Assembly: GCF_028745505.1 (NCBI RefSeq)
Contig: NZ_JAQZZL010000002.1
Location: 496,001-560,000, forward strand
Source: Lentisphaera marina
GTDB taxonomy: Bacteria > Verrucomicrobiota > Lentisphaeria > Lentisphaerales > Lentisphaeraceae
Reading direction: 5' to 3'
DNA length: 64,000 nucleotides
Shown: piece after piece, positions 28,915 through 39,087 of the stretch
Numbering within the stretch: position 1 is the first letter of the stretch
How the letters are laid out: every line of letters begins with the position of its first letter
Translations under genes and position numbers: made by a program
Notes under the pieces: generated by a model
Told to the model about the DNA's origin: nothing
Seen by the model: the letters and a program-made list of their open reading frames with translations, nothing else
Database searches by the model: none

Positions 28915-30093
28915 ATGACAATTAGAGAAAAATACGAAGAGTATATCTTGGGGACTTATAAGCCCTCGATTTTATTTGAAAAAGGTGAGGGTTCTTACCT
29001 TTGGGACGAGACGGGTAAGAAATACCTAGACTGCTCTTCTGGAATAAGCGTATGTAATGTTGGTCACGCTCACCCAGTAGTAGCTAAAGCTATTGCGGAT
29101 CAAGCAAATCAACTCTTACACGTGTCGAATATCTTTATGACCGCTAATGCACCTTTACTCGCCGAAAAAATTTCGAAGGCAAGTTTTGGTGGTAAAGTCT
29201 TTTTTGCCAATAGTGGTGCAGAAGCTAATGAGGGCATGATTAAGTTTGCCCGTAAATGGGGTTCTGAGAAAGAACGTCATGAAATTATTTGTATGGAAGA
29301 TTCTTTCCACGGTCGTACCTTAGCAGCCCTTGCTGCGACTGGACGTGCTCAGTATAGAGTAGGCTTTGGTCCCGACCTTCAGGGCTTTCATCACGTTCCT
29401 TATGGTGACATTGAAGCAATTAAAGAAAAAGTCACTGATAAGACAGCAGCGATTATGCTTGAAACAGTTTTAGGTGAGGGTGGTGTAAAGCCTGCTGAGC
29501 CAGCATTTATCAAAGCAGTTCGTGAGCTTTGTGACCAAGAAGGCATTTTGATGATGTGTGACGAAGTTCAAACGGGGCTTGGTCGTACGGGTAAGATGTT
29601 TGGTTACCAAAACTTTGGAGTTGAACCCGATGTTATGTCCATGGCGAAAGCTTTGGGCAATGGTATGCCGATTGGAGCTTTTGAAGTTCAAAAGCAGTAT
29701 GAAGGCATTCTCGTTCCTGGCACTCACGCTACTACTTTTGGTGGAACACCTCTGGCTTGTGCTGCGGGTTTAGCTGTTTTTGATGTTTTTGAACAAGAAA
29801 ATGTTTTAGAGAACTGCCAAAAGCAGGGTGCTAAGTTTATGCAGGCCTTCAATGAAATGAAAGATCAGTATGACTTCATTTCTGATGTGCGTGGCTTGGG
29901 CTTGATGATTGGTATTGATGTCGAGATTCCAACTGCCGATGTTTTGGCGAAAGCGACTGATAAAGGCCTTGTGCTCTTAACTGCAGGAACAAAAACAGTT
30001 CGCCTCTTACCAATGCTCAATATTACTGATGCCGAAGTGGATCAGGCAATTCAAATTATAAGTGAAATTTTCCAGGAGTTGAATCATGGCTAA
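28915..30093 (+). CDS. argD: Acetylornithine aminotransferase
   Basis: Fourth step of arginine synthesis, PLP-dependent transamination. It is 392 residues. SGAEANEG near 101 and HGRTLAALAATG near 130 bind PLP phosphate; CDEVQTGLGRTG near 208 contains the PLP-pairing aspartate; the Schiff-base lysine is in MAKALGNGMPIGAF near 245. Preceded by GGAGAAAGTC and overlapping argF by 8 bases. Such enzymes may also act in lysine synthesis. Confidence 0.94.
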   Translation: MTIREKYEEYILGTYKPSILFEKGEGSYLWDETGKKYLDCSSGISVCNVGHAHPVVAKAIADQANQLLHVSNIFMTANAPLLAEKISKASFGGKVFFANSGAEANEGMIKFARKWGSEKERHEIICMEDSFHGRTLAALAATGRAQYRVGFGPDLQGFHHVPYGDIEAIKEKVTDKTAAIMLETVLGEGGVKPAEPAFIKAVRELCDQEGILMMCDEVQTGLGRTGKMFGYQNFGVEPDVMSMAKALGNGMPIGAFEVQKQYEGILVPGTHATTFGGTPLACAAGLAVFDVFEQENVLENCQKQGAKFMQAFNEMKDQYDFISDVRGLGLMIGIDVEIPTADVLAKATDKGLVLLTAGTKTVRLLPMLNITDAEVDQAIQIISEIFQELNHG

Positions 30094-30985
30094 AGACTTG
30101 ATGAATTTATTAGACCTCACAAAAGAGGAATTAAGAGAAGTTTTAGATCTAGCACATAAGTATCGTGAAGATCGCACTTTGGATAATACTGCACTCTCTG
30201 GTAAAACTATTGGCCTTATCTTTTTGAAAAACTCGACGCGTACACGCGTATCTTTTGAAACGGGTGTGAATCAGCTTGGTGGCTACCCCATGTACATGGA
30301 TCAAAATAGCCTTCAGCTCGGTCGTGGCGAATCATTTGTGGATACTGCAAAAGTTCTCAGTCGTTATCTCGATGGTATCGTGATTCGCGGTCATGAGCAC
30401 GAAGATATCAAAGCTTTTGCGGATGCTTGTACAATTCCAGTGATTAATGCCTTGACAGATACTTTTCACCCCTGCCAGCTTTTAGCTGATATGCAGCTAA
30501 TTGAAGCCACGAGTGGGAAATTAGAAGGCGTCAAAATTGCCTTCATGGGTGACTGCGCCTCTAACATGGCACTTTCATGGATTTATGCGGCTCATTTAAC
30601 TGGTATGGAACTCACCCTTGGTGGACCAGAGGGCTACTTGCCACCGCAAGAGTTTTTAGATTCCATTGGCAATCCAAGCAATATCAAAGTGACCACGGAT
30701 GCTAAAGCAGCCGCTAAAGATGTGGATTATATCTACACGGATGTTTGGGTGAGCATGGGTTTCGAAGAAGAAGCCAAAGATCGCCTCGCGAGCTTCGCAC
30801 CTTATCAAGTCAATATGGATCTACTCTCAGTTGCCAAGTCCGACGTTAAAGTCATGCATTGCCTTCCCGCTTACCGCGATAAAGAAGTTAGCGCCGAAGT
30901 CATTGACGGACCTCATTCCATCATTTGGGATCAAGCCGAAAATCGCCTCCACGCCCAAAAAGCAGTCATGAAACTCAAGTTTTAG
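30086..30985 (+). CDS. argF: Ornithine carbamoyltransferase
   Basis: Makes citrulline from ornithine and carbamoyl phosphate. It is 299 residues. Carbamoyl phosphate motif [10 protein letters not shown] near 49, FHPCQLLAD near 129, TDVWVSMG near 220 (ornithine loop, which separates it from aspartate carbamoyltransferase) and [12 protein letters not shown] near 253. It is the last gene of the arginine cluster. Confidence 0.96.
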   Translation: MAKDLMNLLDLTKEELREVLDLAHKYREDRTLDNTALSGKTIGLIFLKNSTRTRVSFETGVNQLGGYPMYMDQNSLQLGRGESFVDTAKVLSRYLDGIVIRGHEHEDIKAFADACTIPVINALTDTFHPCQLLADMQLIEATSGKLEGVKIAFMGDCASNMALSWIYAAHLTGMELTLGGPEGYLPPQEFLDSIGNPSNIKVTTDAKAAAKDVDYIYTDVWVSMGFEEEAKDRLASFAPYQVNMDLLSVAKSDVKVMHCLPAYRDKEVSAEVIDGPHSIIWDQAENRLHAQKAVMKLKF

Positions 30986-31022
30986 TAGTGATTTTAAAAG
31001 TTTAATATATAGAGGTATAGAT

Positions 31023-32102
31023 ATGAAGATTCTTGTTACTGGAGGTGCAGGTTTCATTGGTTCTGCAGTGATTAGGAACTTGATTGAAAATACAGAAGAT
31101 GAAGTTTTTAACCTCGATAAATTGACTTATGCAGGGAATTTAGAATCATTAGTATCGGTTGAGACCTCTGATCGCTATCACTTCGCTCAAGTTGATATTT
31201 GTGATCGCGAAGCAGTAGAGAATGTATTTGAATCATTTCAGCCAGATATAGTCATGCATCTAGCTGCTGAATCACATGTTGATCGCTCCATTGATGGACC
31301 GGGTGAATTTATGCAAACTAATATTATTGGTACGTATACACTTCTTGAAGTGTCGCGATCCTACTGGGAATTTTTAAAAAAATCTTCAGATCCAATTATG
31401 CAACAGCGTGCGGAAGCTTTCCGCTTCCATCATATCTCAACAGATGAAGTCTATGGTGATTTGGAAGGGCCGGAAGATCTTTTTAGAGAAGATACTCCTT
31501 ATGCTCCAAGTTCACCTTATTCAGCATCTAAAGCATCTTCAGATCATTTGGTACGTGCTTGGAATCGTACCTATGGCTTGCCAGTAGTTGTCACAAACTG
31601 CTCAAATAATTATGGTCCTTACCACTTCCCAGAAAAATTGATTCCATTAGTAACTTTGAATGCTTTAGCAAAAAAAGACTTGCCTGTCTATGGTGATGGG
31701 AAGCAAGTCCGCGATTGGCTTTATGTTGATGACCATGCTCGAGCTCTCTGTCTCGTGGCAAAAGAAGGTGCTAAGGGTGAGACTTATAATATTGGTGGTC
31801 ACAATGAGAAGCAAAATATTGAAGTTGTGAAAACCATTTGCTCTATACTAGACGAGTTGTCCCCTCGTGAAGATGGAGTTGAGTATGAGAGCCAGATCAC
31901 TTATGTAAAAGATCGTCCAGGTCACGACCTACGTTATGCGATTGACGCAAGTAAAATTGAGTGTGATCTAGGCTGGACTCCAAAAGAAACTTTTGAATCA
32001 GGTATTCGCAAGACAGTTGAATGGTACTTAGCCAATAAAGATTCTTGGTGTAAAAATGTTCTAGATGGCTCTTATCAAATGGAGCGTTTGGGTACTAAGT
32101 AA
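31023..32102 (+). CDS. rfbB: dTDP-glucose 4,6-dehydratase
   Basis: An NAD-dependent short-chain dehydrogenase-type enzyme that makes dTDP-4-keto-6-deoxyglucose. It is 359 residues. NAD motif [10 protein letters not shown] near 7, [12 protein letters not shown] near 80, catalytic STDEVYGDL near 140 and [10 protein letters not shown] near 165. It begins the glycan region 37 bases after argF. rfbC and rfbD are not in the window, so the sugar made here need not be rhamnose. Confidence 0.95.
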   Translation: MKILVTGGAGFIGSAVIRNLIENTEDEVFNLDKLTYAGNLESLVSVETSDRYHFAQVDICDREAVENVFESFQPDIVMHLAAESHVDRSIDGPGEFMQTNIIGTYTLLEVSRSYWEFLKKSSDPIMQQRAEAFRFHHISTDEVYGDLEGPEDLFREDTPYAPSSPYSASKASSDHLVRAWNRTYGLPVVVTNCSNNYGPYHFPEKLIPLVTLNALAKKDLPVYGDGKQVRDWLYVDDHARALCLVAKEGAKGETYNIGGHNEKQNIEVVKTICSILDELSPREDGVEYESQITYVKDRPGHDLRYAIDASKIECDLGWTPKETFESGIRKTVEWYLANKDSWCKNVLDGSYQMERLGTK

Positions 32103-32290
32103 TTGAGGGTTATATTTTTTCGTGTGAGCTTTTCTTGATTCGAGCGTTTGTTTAGATGTAGCTATTTTTAATCTAAGTATTGTTTCGCATGATGGAAGTG
32201 ATTTAAAGCCTTCATTCTTAATTTAGTGAATGTAAGATTCAAAGATTGAAGCTATATTTTCATTAATTTATTATTTCAAAAAGGCTTTTT

Positions 32291-33166
32291 ATGAAAGGGA
32301 TAGTTTTAGCAGGTGGCTCAGGCACCAGATTGCATCCAATTACTAGGGGAGTGTCAAAGCAGCTTTTACCCGTGTATGATAAACCGATGATCTATTATCC
32401 TTTGTCAGTTTTGATGTTATCAGGGATTCGTGAGATTTTAATTATTACTACACCTGAAGACCAAGATGCCTTCAAGCGTGTATTAGGTGATGGTGGAGAT
32501 TATGGGATCAAATTAGAATACGCAATACAAACTAAACCTGAAGGTTTGGCGCAAGCTTTTATTATTGGTGAGGACTTTATTGGAAGTGATTCAGTGGCAC
32601 TCGTACTGGGAGATAATATATTCTATGGGGCTGATTTCCCTATTAAACTTACTAAGGCTCGAGATAACAAACTCGGCGCAACAGTATTCTCTTATTGGGT
32701 TAGAGATGCGCATGCATTTGGTGTAGTTGAAGTCAACGAAGAAGGAAAAGCGATCAGCCTAGAAGAAAAGCCTGAAAAACCAAAGTCTAACTTTGCGGTT
32801 ACGGGACTTTATTTTTATGATAATGATGTGGTGAGAATAGCAAAAACAATTCAGCCATCAGATCGAGGTGAATTGGAAATCACAACGATCAATCAAGAGT
32901 ACCTTAAAAAAGGCTTGCTCAATGTAGTGCGTTTAGGTCGTGGTTTTGCGTGGTTAGATACAGGGACGCACGATAGCTTATTGGATGCAGGTCAGTTTAT
33001 TCAGACTATAGAGCATCGTCAGGGTTTGAAAGTTTGTTGCTTGGAAGAGATAGCTTACCGTAAAGGTTGGTTAAGTGCTGAAGAAGTTTTAGTGACAGCT
33101 CAAAAGTTAGAAAAAACGAGTTACGGGGATTATTTGAAAGCTCTTATTGGTGGATGGAATGAGTAA
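32291..33166 (+). CDS. rfbA: Glucose-1-phosphate thymidylyltransferase
   Basis: Makes dTDP-glucose, the substrate of the preceding dehydratase. It is 291 residues with [20 protein letters not shown] in the first 30 (nucleotide-binding loop), LGDNIFYG near 107, and [16 protein letters not shown] near 218. The gap of 188 bases before it shows no clear promoter and only a weak AAGG. It overlaps the next gene by 8 bases. Confidence 0.95.
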   Translation: MKGIVLAGGSGTRLHPITRGVSKQLLPVYDKPMIYYPLSVLMLSGIREILIITTPEDQDAFKRVLGDGGDYGIKLEYAIQTKPEGLAQAFIIGEDFIGSDSVALVLGDNIFYGADFPIKLTKARDNKLGATVFSYWVRDAHAFGVVEVNEEGKAISLEEKPEKPKSNFAVTGLYFYDNDVVRIAKTIQPSDRGELEITTINQEYLKKGLLNVVRLGRGFAWLDTGTHDSLLDAGQFIQTIEHRQGLKVCCLEEIAYRKGWLSAEEVLVTAQKLEKTSYGDYLKALIGGWNE

Positions 33167-34268
33167 TACTACTTTTGTAACTCAGCCGTACTTACCGCCT
33201 TTGAAGGACTTTTTACCCTACTTGGAAGAGATATGGGAAAATAAATGGTTGACCAATAATGGACCTATGCACCAGAAACTTGAGGGTGAGTTAGCGCAAT
33301 ATTTAAAAGTTCCTTATGTAAGTTTATTTTGCAACGGAATGGCAGCATTACAGACATCTTTAAATTGTCTTTGTATAAAAGGAGAAGTGATCACAACACC
33401 TTTTACCTTTGTTGCTACAGCGCATGCAATTAGTCTGCATGGTTGTACTCCAGTCTTTTGTGATATAGACAGTAAGACGCTTAATATTGATGTGGGCAAA
33501 ATTGAAGAGCTTATAACTGATAAAACGACCGCAATAATGCCTGTTCATGTGTATGGTCACCCTTGCGATACAGAAGCTATAGAGAGAATTGCAAAAAAGT
33601 ATAAGCTACGTGTTATATATGATGCGGCCCATGCTTTCGCAGTCAAAAAAGATGGTAAGTCAATTTTACTGGAGGGGGATTTGTCCATGTTGAGTTTTCA
33701 TGCAACAAAAGTCTTTAGTACACTGGAGGGTGGAGCTATTGTTTCCCATGACCTAGAAACGAAAACTCGCGTTGATCAGCTGAAGAATTTTGGTATTCAA
33801 AATGAAGAAAGTACTCCTAACATAGCCGGTAATGGTAAGATGAACGAAGTCCAGGCGGCCTTTGGTTTGATGCAGTTAGAAAAAGTCGATAAACAAATTA
33901 ATCATAGAAAATCTATAGCTGAAAGGTACAGAGGCCTATTGTCACAAGTTAATGGTTTAAGAGTTTTTACCGAAATGGAAGGCGTAGAAAGTAATTATGG
34001 GTATTTTCCTGTGCTTGTTGAACATGACTTCTCAATGACTAGAGATGGCTTGTATGATCTTTTAAAAGTAAATCAAATTCATGCGAGAAAATATTTTTAT
34101 CCATTAATTAGTAGCTTCCCTCCTTACAAAAATCTTCCTTCTTCACACAAAGACTTACTTCCAATGGCCAATAAATATGCTCAGCAAATATTGTGTTTGC
34201 CAATCTTTCCTGACTTGGAATTGGCAATAGTAGAGAAGATTGTTGATATAATTAAGAGGCTAGGATGA
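33159..34268 (+). CDS. DegT/DnrJ/EryC1-family sugar aminotransferase
   Basis: A PLP-dependent aminotransferase acting on nucleotide-linked keto sugars, 369 residues from the ATG at 33159 that overlaps the rfbA stop. PLP contacts: CNGMAAL near 56, YDAAHAF near 151, and the Schiff-base lysine in [15 protein letters not shown] near 180. Next to rfbA and rfbB, it probably makes a dTDP-amino-6-deoxy sugar such as the 4-amino-4,6-dideoxyglucose of VioA-type enzymes; the ring position is inference, since no isomerase gene is present. Confidence 0.85.
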   Translation: MSNTTFVTQPYLPPLKDFLPYLEEIWENKWLTNNGPMHQKLEGELAQYLKVPYVSLFCNGMAALQTSLNCLCIKGEVITTPFTFVATAHAISLHGCTPVFCDIDSKTLNIDVGKIEELITDKTTAIMPVHVYGHPCDTEAIERIAKKYKLRVIYDAAHAFAVKKDGKSILLEGDLSMLSFHATKVFSTLEGGAIVSHDLETKTRVDQLKNFGIQNEESTPNIAGNGKMNEVQAAFGLMQLEKVDKQINHRKSIAERYRGLLSQVNGLRVFTEMEGVESNYGYFPVLVEHDFSMTRDGLYDLLKVNQIHARKYFYPLISSFPPYKNLPSSHKDLLPMANKYAQQILCLPIFPDLELAIVEKIVDIIKRLG

Positions 34269-35161
34269 GTCAAATAGATGTCACAATTGGTGTGATTGTT
34301 TATAATGCAGAGTTGTTTATTCAGGAAGCACTCAATAGTTGTTTGGAGCAACTAGATGATTCAATAAACATTGAGCTTTTTATTTCTAATGATTGTTCAA
34401 CAGATAGAACATCCGAACTTATTGAAGTTTGGCTTGCAGAACATGAGAGTAAATTTACGTCGTGTACATTTGTAGATCAGGAAAAAAACCTAGGTGCAAA
34501 AAATAATTCAAATTTTGTATTAAATAGCTCTAAAGGAAAGTATTTAAGAACACTTGAGGGAGATGATATTTTGGTTGCGGGAGCCATTAAAAAACTTTAT
34601 GACTTTGCCGAATCTTTCGAGGAGATTAAATTTGTTTTTACTAATCGCTTATGTTTTTATGATAATGTTACTGAAGCATTTCCTGGACGAAGCACTAGTC
34701 GAAAATTTGCTGAAGCAAATGCAGATCTTCAATATCAAATGATGTTGACAGGTATGGAGGCTAATGGACCTACAACTTTTTTTCATCGAGAAACTATCAT
34801 AAAAGCAGGAGGAAGAGTTGGTGCTCGTAATGCGGGAGATTTGACGACCCTAATTAACTTAACACGCCAGGGAATTAAACTTTACCTATATGAGGAGTCT
34901 TTGCTGTATTACCGTGAGCATCCTTCGAGCATTAGCCATTCAAAAGGAGAATCTTGGTGGAAAACAAAGTATGAACTTAAACAATATCGCAATAATAAGT
35001 TAATGCGTAAGGATTTAAATTGGAAAATTAAACTCTATTGCTATCAGGACCTCTTAAGGGCAAAGAGAAAATGTGCAAGTTTAAGTTGGATTGAAAAGTT
35101 TTCCTTAGTTTTAATTAGGCCAATAGCCAAAATGATGAAAAAAGCTGGAGTTTTATACTAA
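34265..35161 (+). CDS. Family 2 glycosyltransferase
   Basis: A 298-residue GT-A fold transferase. VTIGVIVYNAELFIQEAL opens the nucleotide-binding part, SNDCSTDRT follows near 40 and the metal motif EGDD lies near 98. There is no membrane segment apart from a weak hydrophobic patch near the C-terminus, so it works at the inner face of the membrane. It overlaps the aminotransferase by four bases and probably transfers a sugar in the same surface glycan. Donor and acceptor are unknown. Confidence 0.82.
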   Translation: MSQIDVTIGVIVYNAELFIQEALNSCLEQLDDSINIELFISNDCSTDRTSELIEVWLAEHESKFTSCTFVDQEKNLGAKNNSNFVLNSSKGKYLRTLEGDDILVAGAIKKLYDFAESFEEIKFVFTNRLCFYDNVTEAFPGRSTSRKFAEANADLQYQMMLTGMEANGPTTFFHRETIIKAGGRVGARNAGDLTTLINLTRQGIKLYLYEESLLYYREHPSSISHSKGESWWKTKYELKQYRNNKLMRKDLNWKIKLYCYQDLLRAKRKCASLSWIEKFSLVLIRPIAKMMKKAGVLY

Positions 35162-35162
35162 G

Positions 35163-35876
35163 ATGAAAAAACTTGCAGTAATGCAGCCATATCTGTTCCC
35201 GTATATGGGGTATTTTCAGCTTATAAACAGCGTAGATGAGTTTGTGTTGTTTGATAATGTAAACTTTATCAAACGTGGATGGATTAATAGAAATAATATC
35301 TTGAGCGGTGGCAAAGCGCATTTGTTTTCCTTGCCGCTGCACAAAGTCAGTCAGAATGACCTTATATATGAGGTTAATATATCTGAAACTAAAGATCAAT
35401 GGCTGAAAAAATTTATTAAGACATTGGAGCTGTCTTATAAATCAGCCCCAAATTATAAAGATGTGATTGATTTAGTGACCGATATTATAGGAAATGATGA
35501 AAAAAATATGAGCTTGTTTTTAGGTGAGGGTTTAAAAAATATTTGTCGATACCTAGGTGTAAACACTAAGTTTTCATATGCTTCTGAACTTCAAAATGAT
35601 CAAGGCTTACGTGGTCAACAAAAAATCCTTGACCTTTGTATTAAGAGTAAAGCTGATGTTTATGTTAATGCTTCCGGAGGAAAAGAGTTATATAATCGTG
35701 AAGTTTTTCTGGCGCAGGGTGTAGATCTTAGATTTATAAAAACCATGCCTTATGAATATTGTCAAGGACAAAGTGGATTTGTGCCTAACCTGTCTATTAT
35801 TGACGTGTTAATGTTTTGCAACAATGCAAAAGTCAGTGAGATGTTAAAACAAATAGACTTAGAGGTTGGGCAGTGA
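35163..35876 (+). CDS. WbqC-family protein
   Basis: A 237-residue WbqC-like protein: opening LAVMQPYLFPYMGYFQLI, then FVLFDNVNFIKRGWINRN, and later NASGGKELY. The family is common in O-antigen and other glycan loci, probably acting in amino-sugar modification, but its reaction is not settled. It follows the glycosyltransferase by one base and overlaps the sulfotransferase by four bases. Confidence 0.85.
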   Translation: MKKLAVMQPYLFPYMGYFQLINSVDEFVLFDNVNFIKRGWINRNNILSGGKAHLFSLPLHKVSQNDLIYEVNISETKDQWLKKFIKTLELSYKSAPNYKDVIDLVTDIIGNDEKNMSLFLGEGLKNICRYLGVNTKFSYASELQNDQGLRGQQKILDLCIKSKADVYVNASGGKELYNREVFLAQGVDLRFIKTMPYEYCQGQSGFVPNLSIIDVLMFCNNAKVSEMLKQIDLEVGQ

Positions 35877-36682
35877 AAAATAATAAAATCGCTATACACG
35901 GTGTGCCTCGTTCAGGTACAACGTGGTTGGGTGAGATTTTTAATAGTTCTCCTAATGTAAAATACCTTTATCAGCCTCTATTCTCATATGCTCATAAGGC
36001 GTATTTGAATGAGAACTCCACAGTTGAGCAGATTAATGATTTTTTTAATCGTTTAAGGTTTTGTACGGACTCCTTTACGAATCAGCTTGATACGAGGAAA
36101 GATAGTAAACTTCCGAACTTTGAGAAAAGTCAGTTAAATCATATCGTTTATAAGGAAGTCCGTTATCATAATATTATAGAGCACCTTTTAAATACTGATC
36201 CTGAACTTCAAGTTTGTTTAATTATACGGAATCCTTTGGCCGTAATAAGTTCTTGGCTTAAAGCTCCTAGAGAATTTAGAGGTGATTTAGGTTGGAAAAT
36301 TGACGAGGAATGGAGGGCGGCAGCTAAAAAAAATCTAGGTTTAGCAGAAGAGTACCATGGTTATTATAAATGGAAAGAAGCCGCTTTTCTATTTATAAAG
36401 CTTAAAAAGATGTTTTCAGATCGTGTATATCTATTGAAATATTCGGATCTTGTAAGAGACACAGAGGTAAGTGTTTCTCAGTTGTTTGATTTTTTCCATA
36501 TAAAATTATATGAGCAAACGCTAGACTTTATAGAAAACTCTAAAAATAAAAGTAATGAGGATGCTTATTCTGTTTATCGAACAAAAAGCTCAGATGATAA
36601 TTGGAAAAGTGGTTTGCCTGGTGAAATCATAAATGAAGTTGTAGATGATCTTAAAGGTAGCCCTTTAGAAAAATATTTATAG
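35873..36682 (+). CDS. Sulfotransferase
   Basis: A 269-residue PAPS-dependent sulfotransferase. The 5'-phosphosulfate loop is HGVPRSGTTWLGEI (about 9-22) and the 3'-phosphate motif is IIRNPLAVISSW near 117. It starts at a GTG overlapping the WbqC-family stop. In this position it most likely sulfates a surface or exported polysaccharide. The acceptor is unknown. Confidence 0.82.
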   Translation: MKNNKIAIHGVPRSGTTWLGEIFNSSPNVKYLYQPLFSYAHKAYLNENSTVEQINDFFNRLRFCTDSFTNQLDTRKDSKLPNFEKSQLNHIVYKEVRYHNIIEHLLNTDPELQVCLIIRNPLAVISSWLKAPREFRGDLGWKIDEEWRAAAKKNLGLAEEYHGYYKWKEAAFLFIKLKKMFSDRVYLLKYSDLVRDTEVSVSQLFDFFHIKLYEQTLDFIENSKNKSNEDAYSVYRTKSSDDNWKSGLPGEIINEVVDDLKGSPLEKYL

Positions 36683-36696
36683 TGGGAGAATACTAA

Positions 36697-37365
36697 GTGA
36701 ATAAGCTTATAAATTTAAAAAAGTATCGAAAAATCAGAAGAGCAAAGCCAAAAATATTATCTATTGAGCGGTTAGAACTAGCCTTTATTGAAATACCTAA
36801 AGTCGCATCTCGATCATTGAATAGAGCTATGTTAAGTGTTTACACCAATCAGGACTCGACAATTTTTGATAAGCCCAAAGTAAACTTACTTACAGATGAG
36901 ATATCAGAGCACTTGTCTTTAAAGAAGATTCAGCAGAAGTATAGAGACTTTTACATATTTTCTTTTGTTAGGGATCCTTATGCTAGGATTATCTCATGTT
37001 ACAAAAACAAAGTTAAAAACAAGCCTGATGATGATGACTATTTTGGTTATTGTGGTATTAAAAGTACTGATGATTTTGAAACTTTTTTAAACAAAGTGGT
37101 GGATATTCCAGATCATGAAGCAGATAGGCATTTTAGGTCTCAGTCATGGTTTCTCTGTGATCAGGATAAACCAACTCCTGACTTTATTGGGAAGCTCGAG
37201 AATTTGAATAATGACTGGTCTATCCTGCAGGATCGTTTTTCTTTACCGGATATTCCGCACTTCAATCCAACTGGTAAGCAAGCTTTTGAGTTAAGTAGTG
37301 AAATGAAAAAGTTGATTTACAAAAGGTATGAGAAGGATTTTGAAAATTTCTCATATCGATCCTAG
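36697..37365 (+). CDS. Sulfotransferase, carbohydrate (family 2) type
   Basis: A 222-residue protein with the short motifs of carbohydrate sulfotransferases: IEIPKVASRSL near 33 (5'-phosphosulfate loop) and FSFVRDPYARIISCYKNKV near 89 (3'-phosphate site). It starts at GTG 36697 with GGGAGAA eight bases upstream. It is a different subfamily from the preceding gene, so the two probably modify different positions. It is convergent with, and overlaps by four bases, the next gene. Confidence 0.78.
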   Translation: MNKLINLKKYRKIRRAKPKILSIERLELAFIEIPKVASRSLNRAMLSVYTNQDSTIFDKPKVNLLTDEISEHLSLKKIQQKYRDFYIFSFVRDPYARIISCYKNKVKNKPDDDDYFGYCGIKSTDDFETFLNKVVDIPDHEADRHFRSQSWFLCDQDKPTPDFIGKLENLNNDWSILQDRFSLPDIPHFNPTGKQAFELSSEMKKLIYKRYEKDFENFSYRS

Positions 37366-38114
37366 TTACTGTTTTTTTTGAATCCCTGCCGTCTTTTTGA
37401 AGTTGCAGTCACATTTTTCACGGCTTGGTAGTTATCTGCTATGTCAAAACCTAAAAAGTCACCCATTTTCTTCCATACGCCCGAGTCTTCAAGTTGGCCA
37501 TGAAATAGTTTTATCGGTTCATTTTTGAAGTACTCGATTACTCCCTGTATATGGTCTAAGTAGCATTGGATATAATGTTGCCGGTGAGAATCCTCCACTT
37601 TCATAGCCTTGTCACCATCTATGCGATATTCGTCTTCTTTAGAAATTAAACCTTGTTTTTTGAGTTTTGTAAATTCATCTTCCCTACGATAAGCCTTTGA
37701 ATGAATAGCCATGGCTCCTGGAGTGTTACCTGCTGAGTGGCTTTTCATTGAATTGAACCATTTGTCGGCATCTCTTTCCAGTAATATGAAACGTGATTGG
37801 GGGAACTCCTTGTCAAGGACTTTATAGAATTCGGGTAGCCACCAAGGAGAGTCTTCGTAGGCATTTGCTGTACGAAAATCAATAGAGTTGAAAATTTCTT
37901 GATAGTTATTTTTATACCAAGATCGCGACCATTTGTTATCTCTGTCACCACCCCAGCCTATACATCTCATTCCATTGTCACGAAAGAATTGACCTGTTGA
38001 AGTAGTTCCAGTTCTTTGCATGGAAATACAAAAAACCTTTGGCTCGTTTTCGAGTTTTTTGATTTGGCTTAGTTGAAATAGTTTTTTGATTTTTTTTCGC
38101 ATGTGTTGATCCAT
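37362..38114 (-). CDS. Sulfotransferase family protein
   Basis: A third sulfotransferase-fold protein, about 250 residues. CISMQRTGTTSTGQFF near 30 is the PAPS loop, and FILLERDADKWFNSMKSHS near 110 the 3'-phosphate motif; the RTGTTS form is that of the family 4 type. It runs opposite to the rest of the cluster. The start is uncertain: ATG 38114 is used, GTG 38126 and ATG 38102 are alternatives, none with a clear ribosome binding site. An IS remnant ends just upstream of it, so its own promoter may have been altered. Confidence 0.72.
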   Translation of the reverse strand: MDQHMRKKIKKLFQLSQIKKLENEPKVFCISMQRTGTTSTGQFFRDNGMRCIGWGGDRDNKWSRSWYKNNYQEIFNSIDFRTANAYEDSPWWLPEFYKVLDKEFPQSRFILLERDADKWFNSMKSHSAGNTPGAMAIHSKAYRREDEFTKLKKQGLISKEDEYRIDGDKAMKVEDSHRQHYIQCYLDHIQGVIEYFKNEPIKLFHGQLEDSGVWKKMGDFLGFDIADNYQAVKNVTATSKRRQGFKKNSN

Positions 38115-38169
38115 TTTATTAGTCACAAATCAATCTAGTGTTTATTTTGTTGTTGCCTAATGGCTTAGC

Positions 38170-38556
38170 TAAAGAATTTAGTTTTAAGCTTGGCTTCTTT
38201 GATCTCCGATTATAATAAGAACTTCTGCTTAGTTGTAAGACATTCACAATGTAGAGCAGCCCTGTAGTAATGGCGAAGGCTCTTAATGAATTGACATTTC
38301 ATTACTAACCTGATCCAGAGAAGTAGCACAGCCTTTTTTTAAGATTTATCGCTCATTGCTAGCTCGTTCTAGTTGTCGTTTTAATAAGTGATTTTCTTGT
38401 TCCAACGTAATTAATTTGGAGCCTTTAACATATCTCTTTTTCTACGCTCTTAAAGAATGTCGACTTGATCCGAGCGATTCAGAAGCTTCACTAAGTGAAG
38501 GATGTCTTACTTCTACAATATAAAACATTGCCTTGAACTCTCTTGAGAAGGTTATT
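38170..38556 (-). pseudogene. Decayed IS3-family transposase remnant (OrfA end plus OrfB start)
   Basis: On the minus strand an interrupted frame reads FSREFKAM, then SLSEASESLGSSRHSLRA, a stop, and LEQENHLLKRQLERASNER, a stop and ILKKG, the typical tail of IS3-type OrfA. After a frame change come SLRHYY and SRSSYYNRRSKKPS, matching the start of OrfB. At least two stops and a frameshift show it is dead. No ends or target duplication could be placed. Confidence 0.7.
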
Positions 38557-38868
38557 TATTTGTTGCTTGATATCGGTTAATTTGCTTATCGCTAATTTTG
38601 TAAGATAAGCGTTTATAGCTTTTGTGGGTAATTTTAAATTCACAGGGCTTTTTAAATGGAAGTTCGACAGAGTTGCTGAAAAGGTAAATCGGAAAATTTA
38701 CAGAAAAGATGGAGTAGTGGTTACATGTCATTCAAGTGTTTATTTTAAATAGATTTCATCATTTAATTTAAACAGCTACCAATATTAAGAAACAATTAAT
38801 TATGGCAGTATTTTGACCTTTACTATTGCCTAAAAACCTTATTCTAAATAGAGTGGGGGTTATTATGA
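38557..38868. other. Non-coding spacer between the IS3 remnant and the ISL3 element
   Basis: An AT-rich stretch with no coding frame of any length. It was directly upstream of the repeat-protein gene now at 40366 before the ISL3 element inserted, so it may have carried that gene's promoter. No promoter with good spacing was found. Confidence 0.4.
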
Positions 38869-38876
38869 ATTTTTAT
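38869..38876 (+). repeat. 8-bp target site duplication, left copy
   Basis: ATTTTTAT directly before the left inverted repeat. An identical copy stands at 40331-40338. Eight bases is the length known for ISL3-family insertions. Confidence 0.85.
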
Positions 38877-38902
38877 GGTTCTTCGTAGAAATCTGTAAAA
38901 CT
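38877..38902 (+). repeat. Left terminal inverted repeat of the ISL3-family element
   Basis: Begins GGTTCTTCG and ends ATCTGTAAAACT; pairs with 40305-40330. Confidence 0.8.
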
Positions 38903-39087
38903 ACCGCCTTCGTTCAAACCTTTGCTCCGGCATAAAGCCACTCGCAAGCTCGTTATTTATACGGATAAAGATTTGATCTTCAGTTGCTTTACTGGCGTAA
39001 TGCTTCGCCAGCGGGCAGAAACCAAAGGTTTCAAATACAAAAAACTGCTTGCACATCTCTCTTTAATTACTACAAAAAGGAGAAAAC

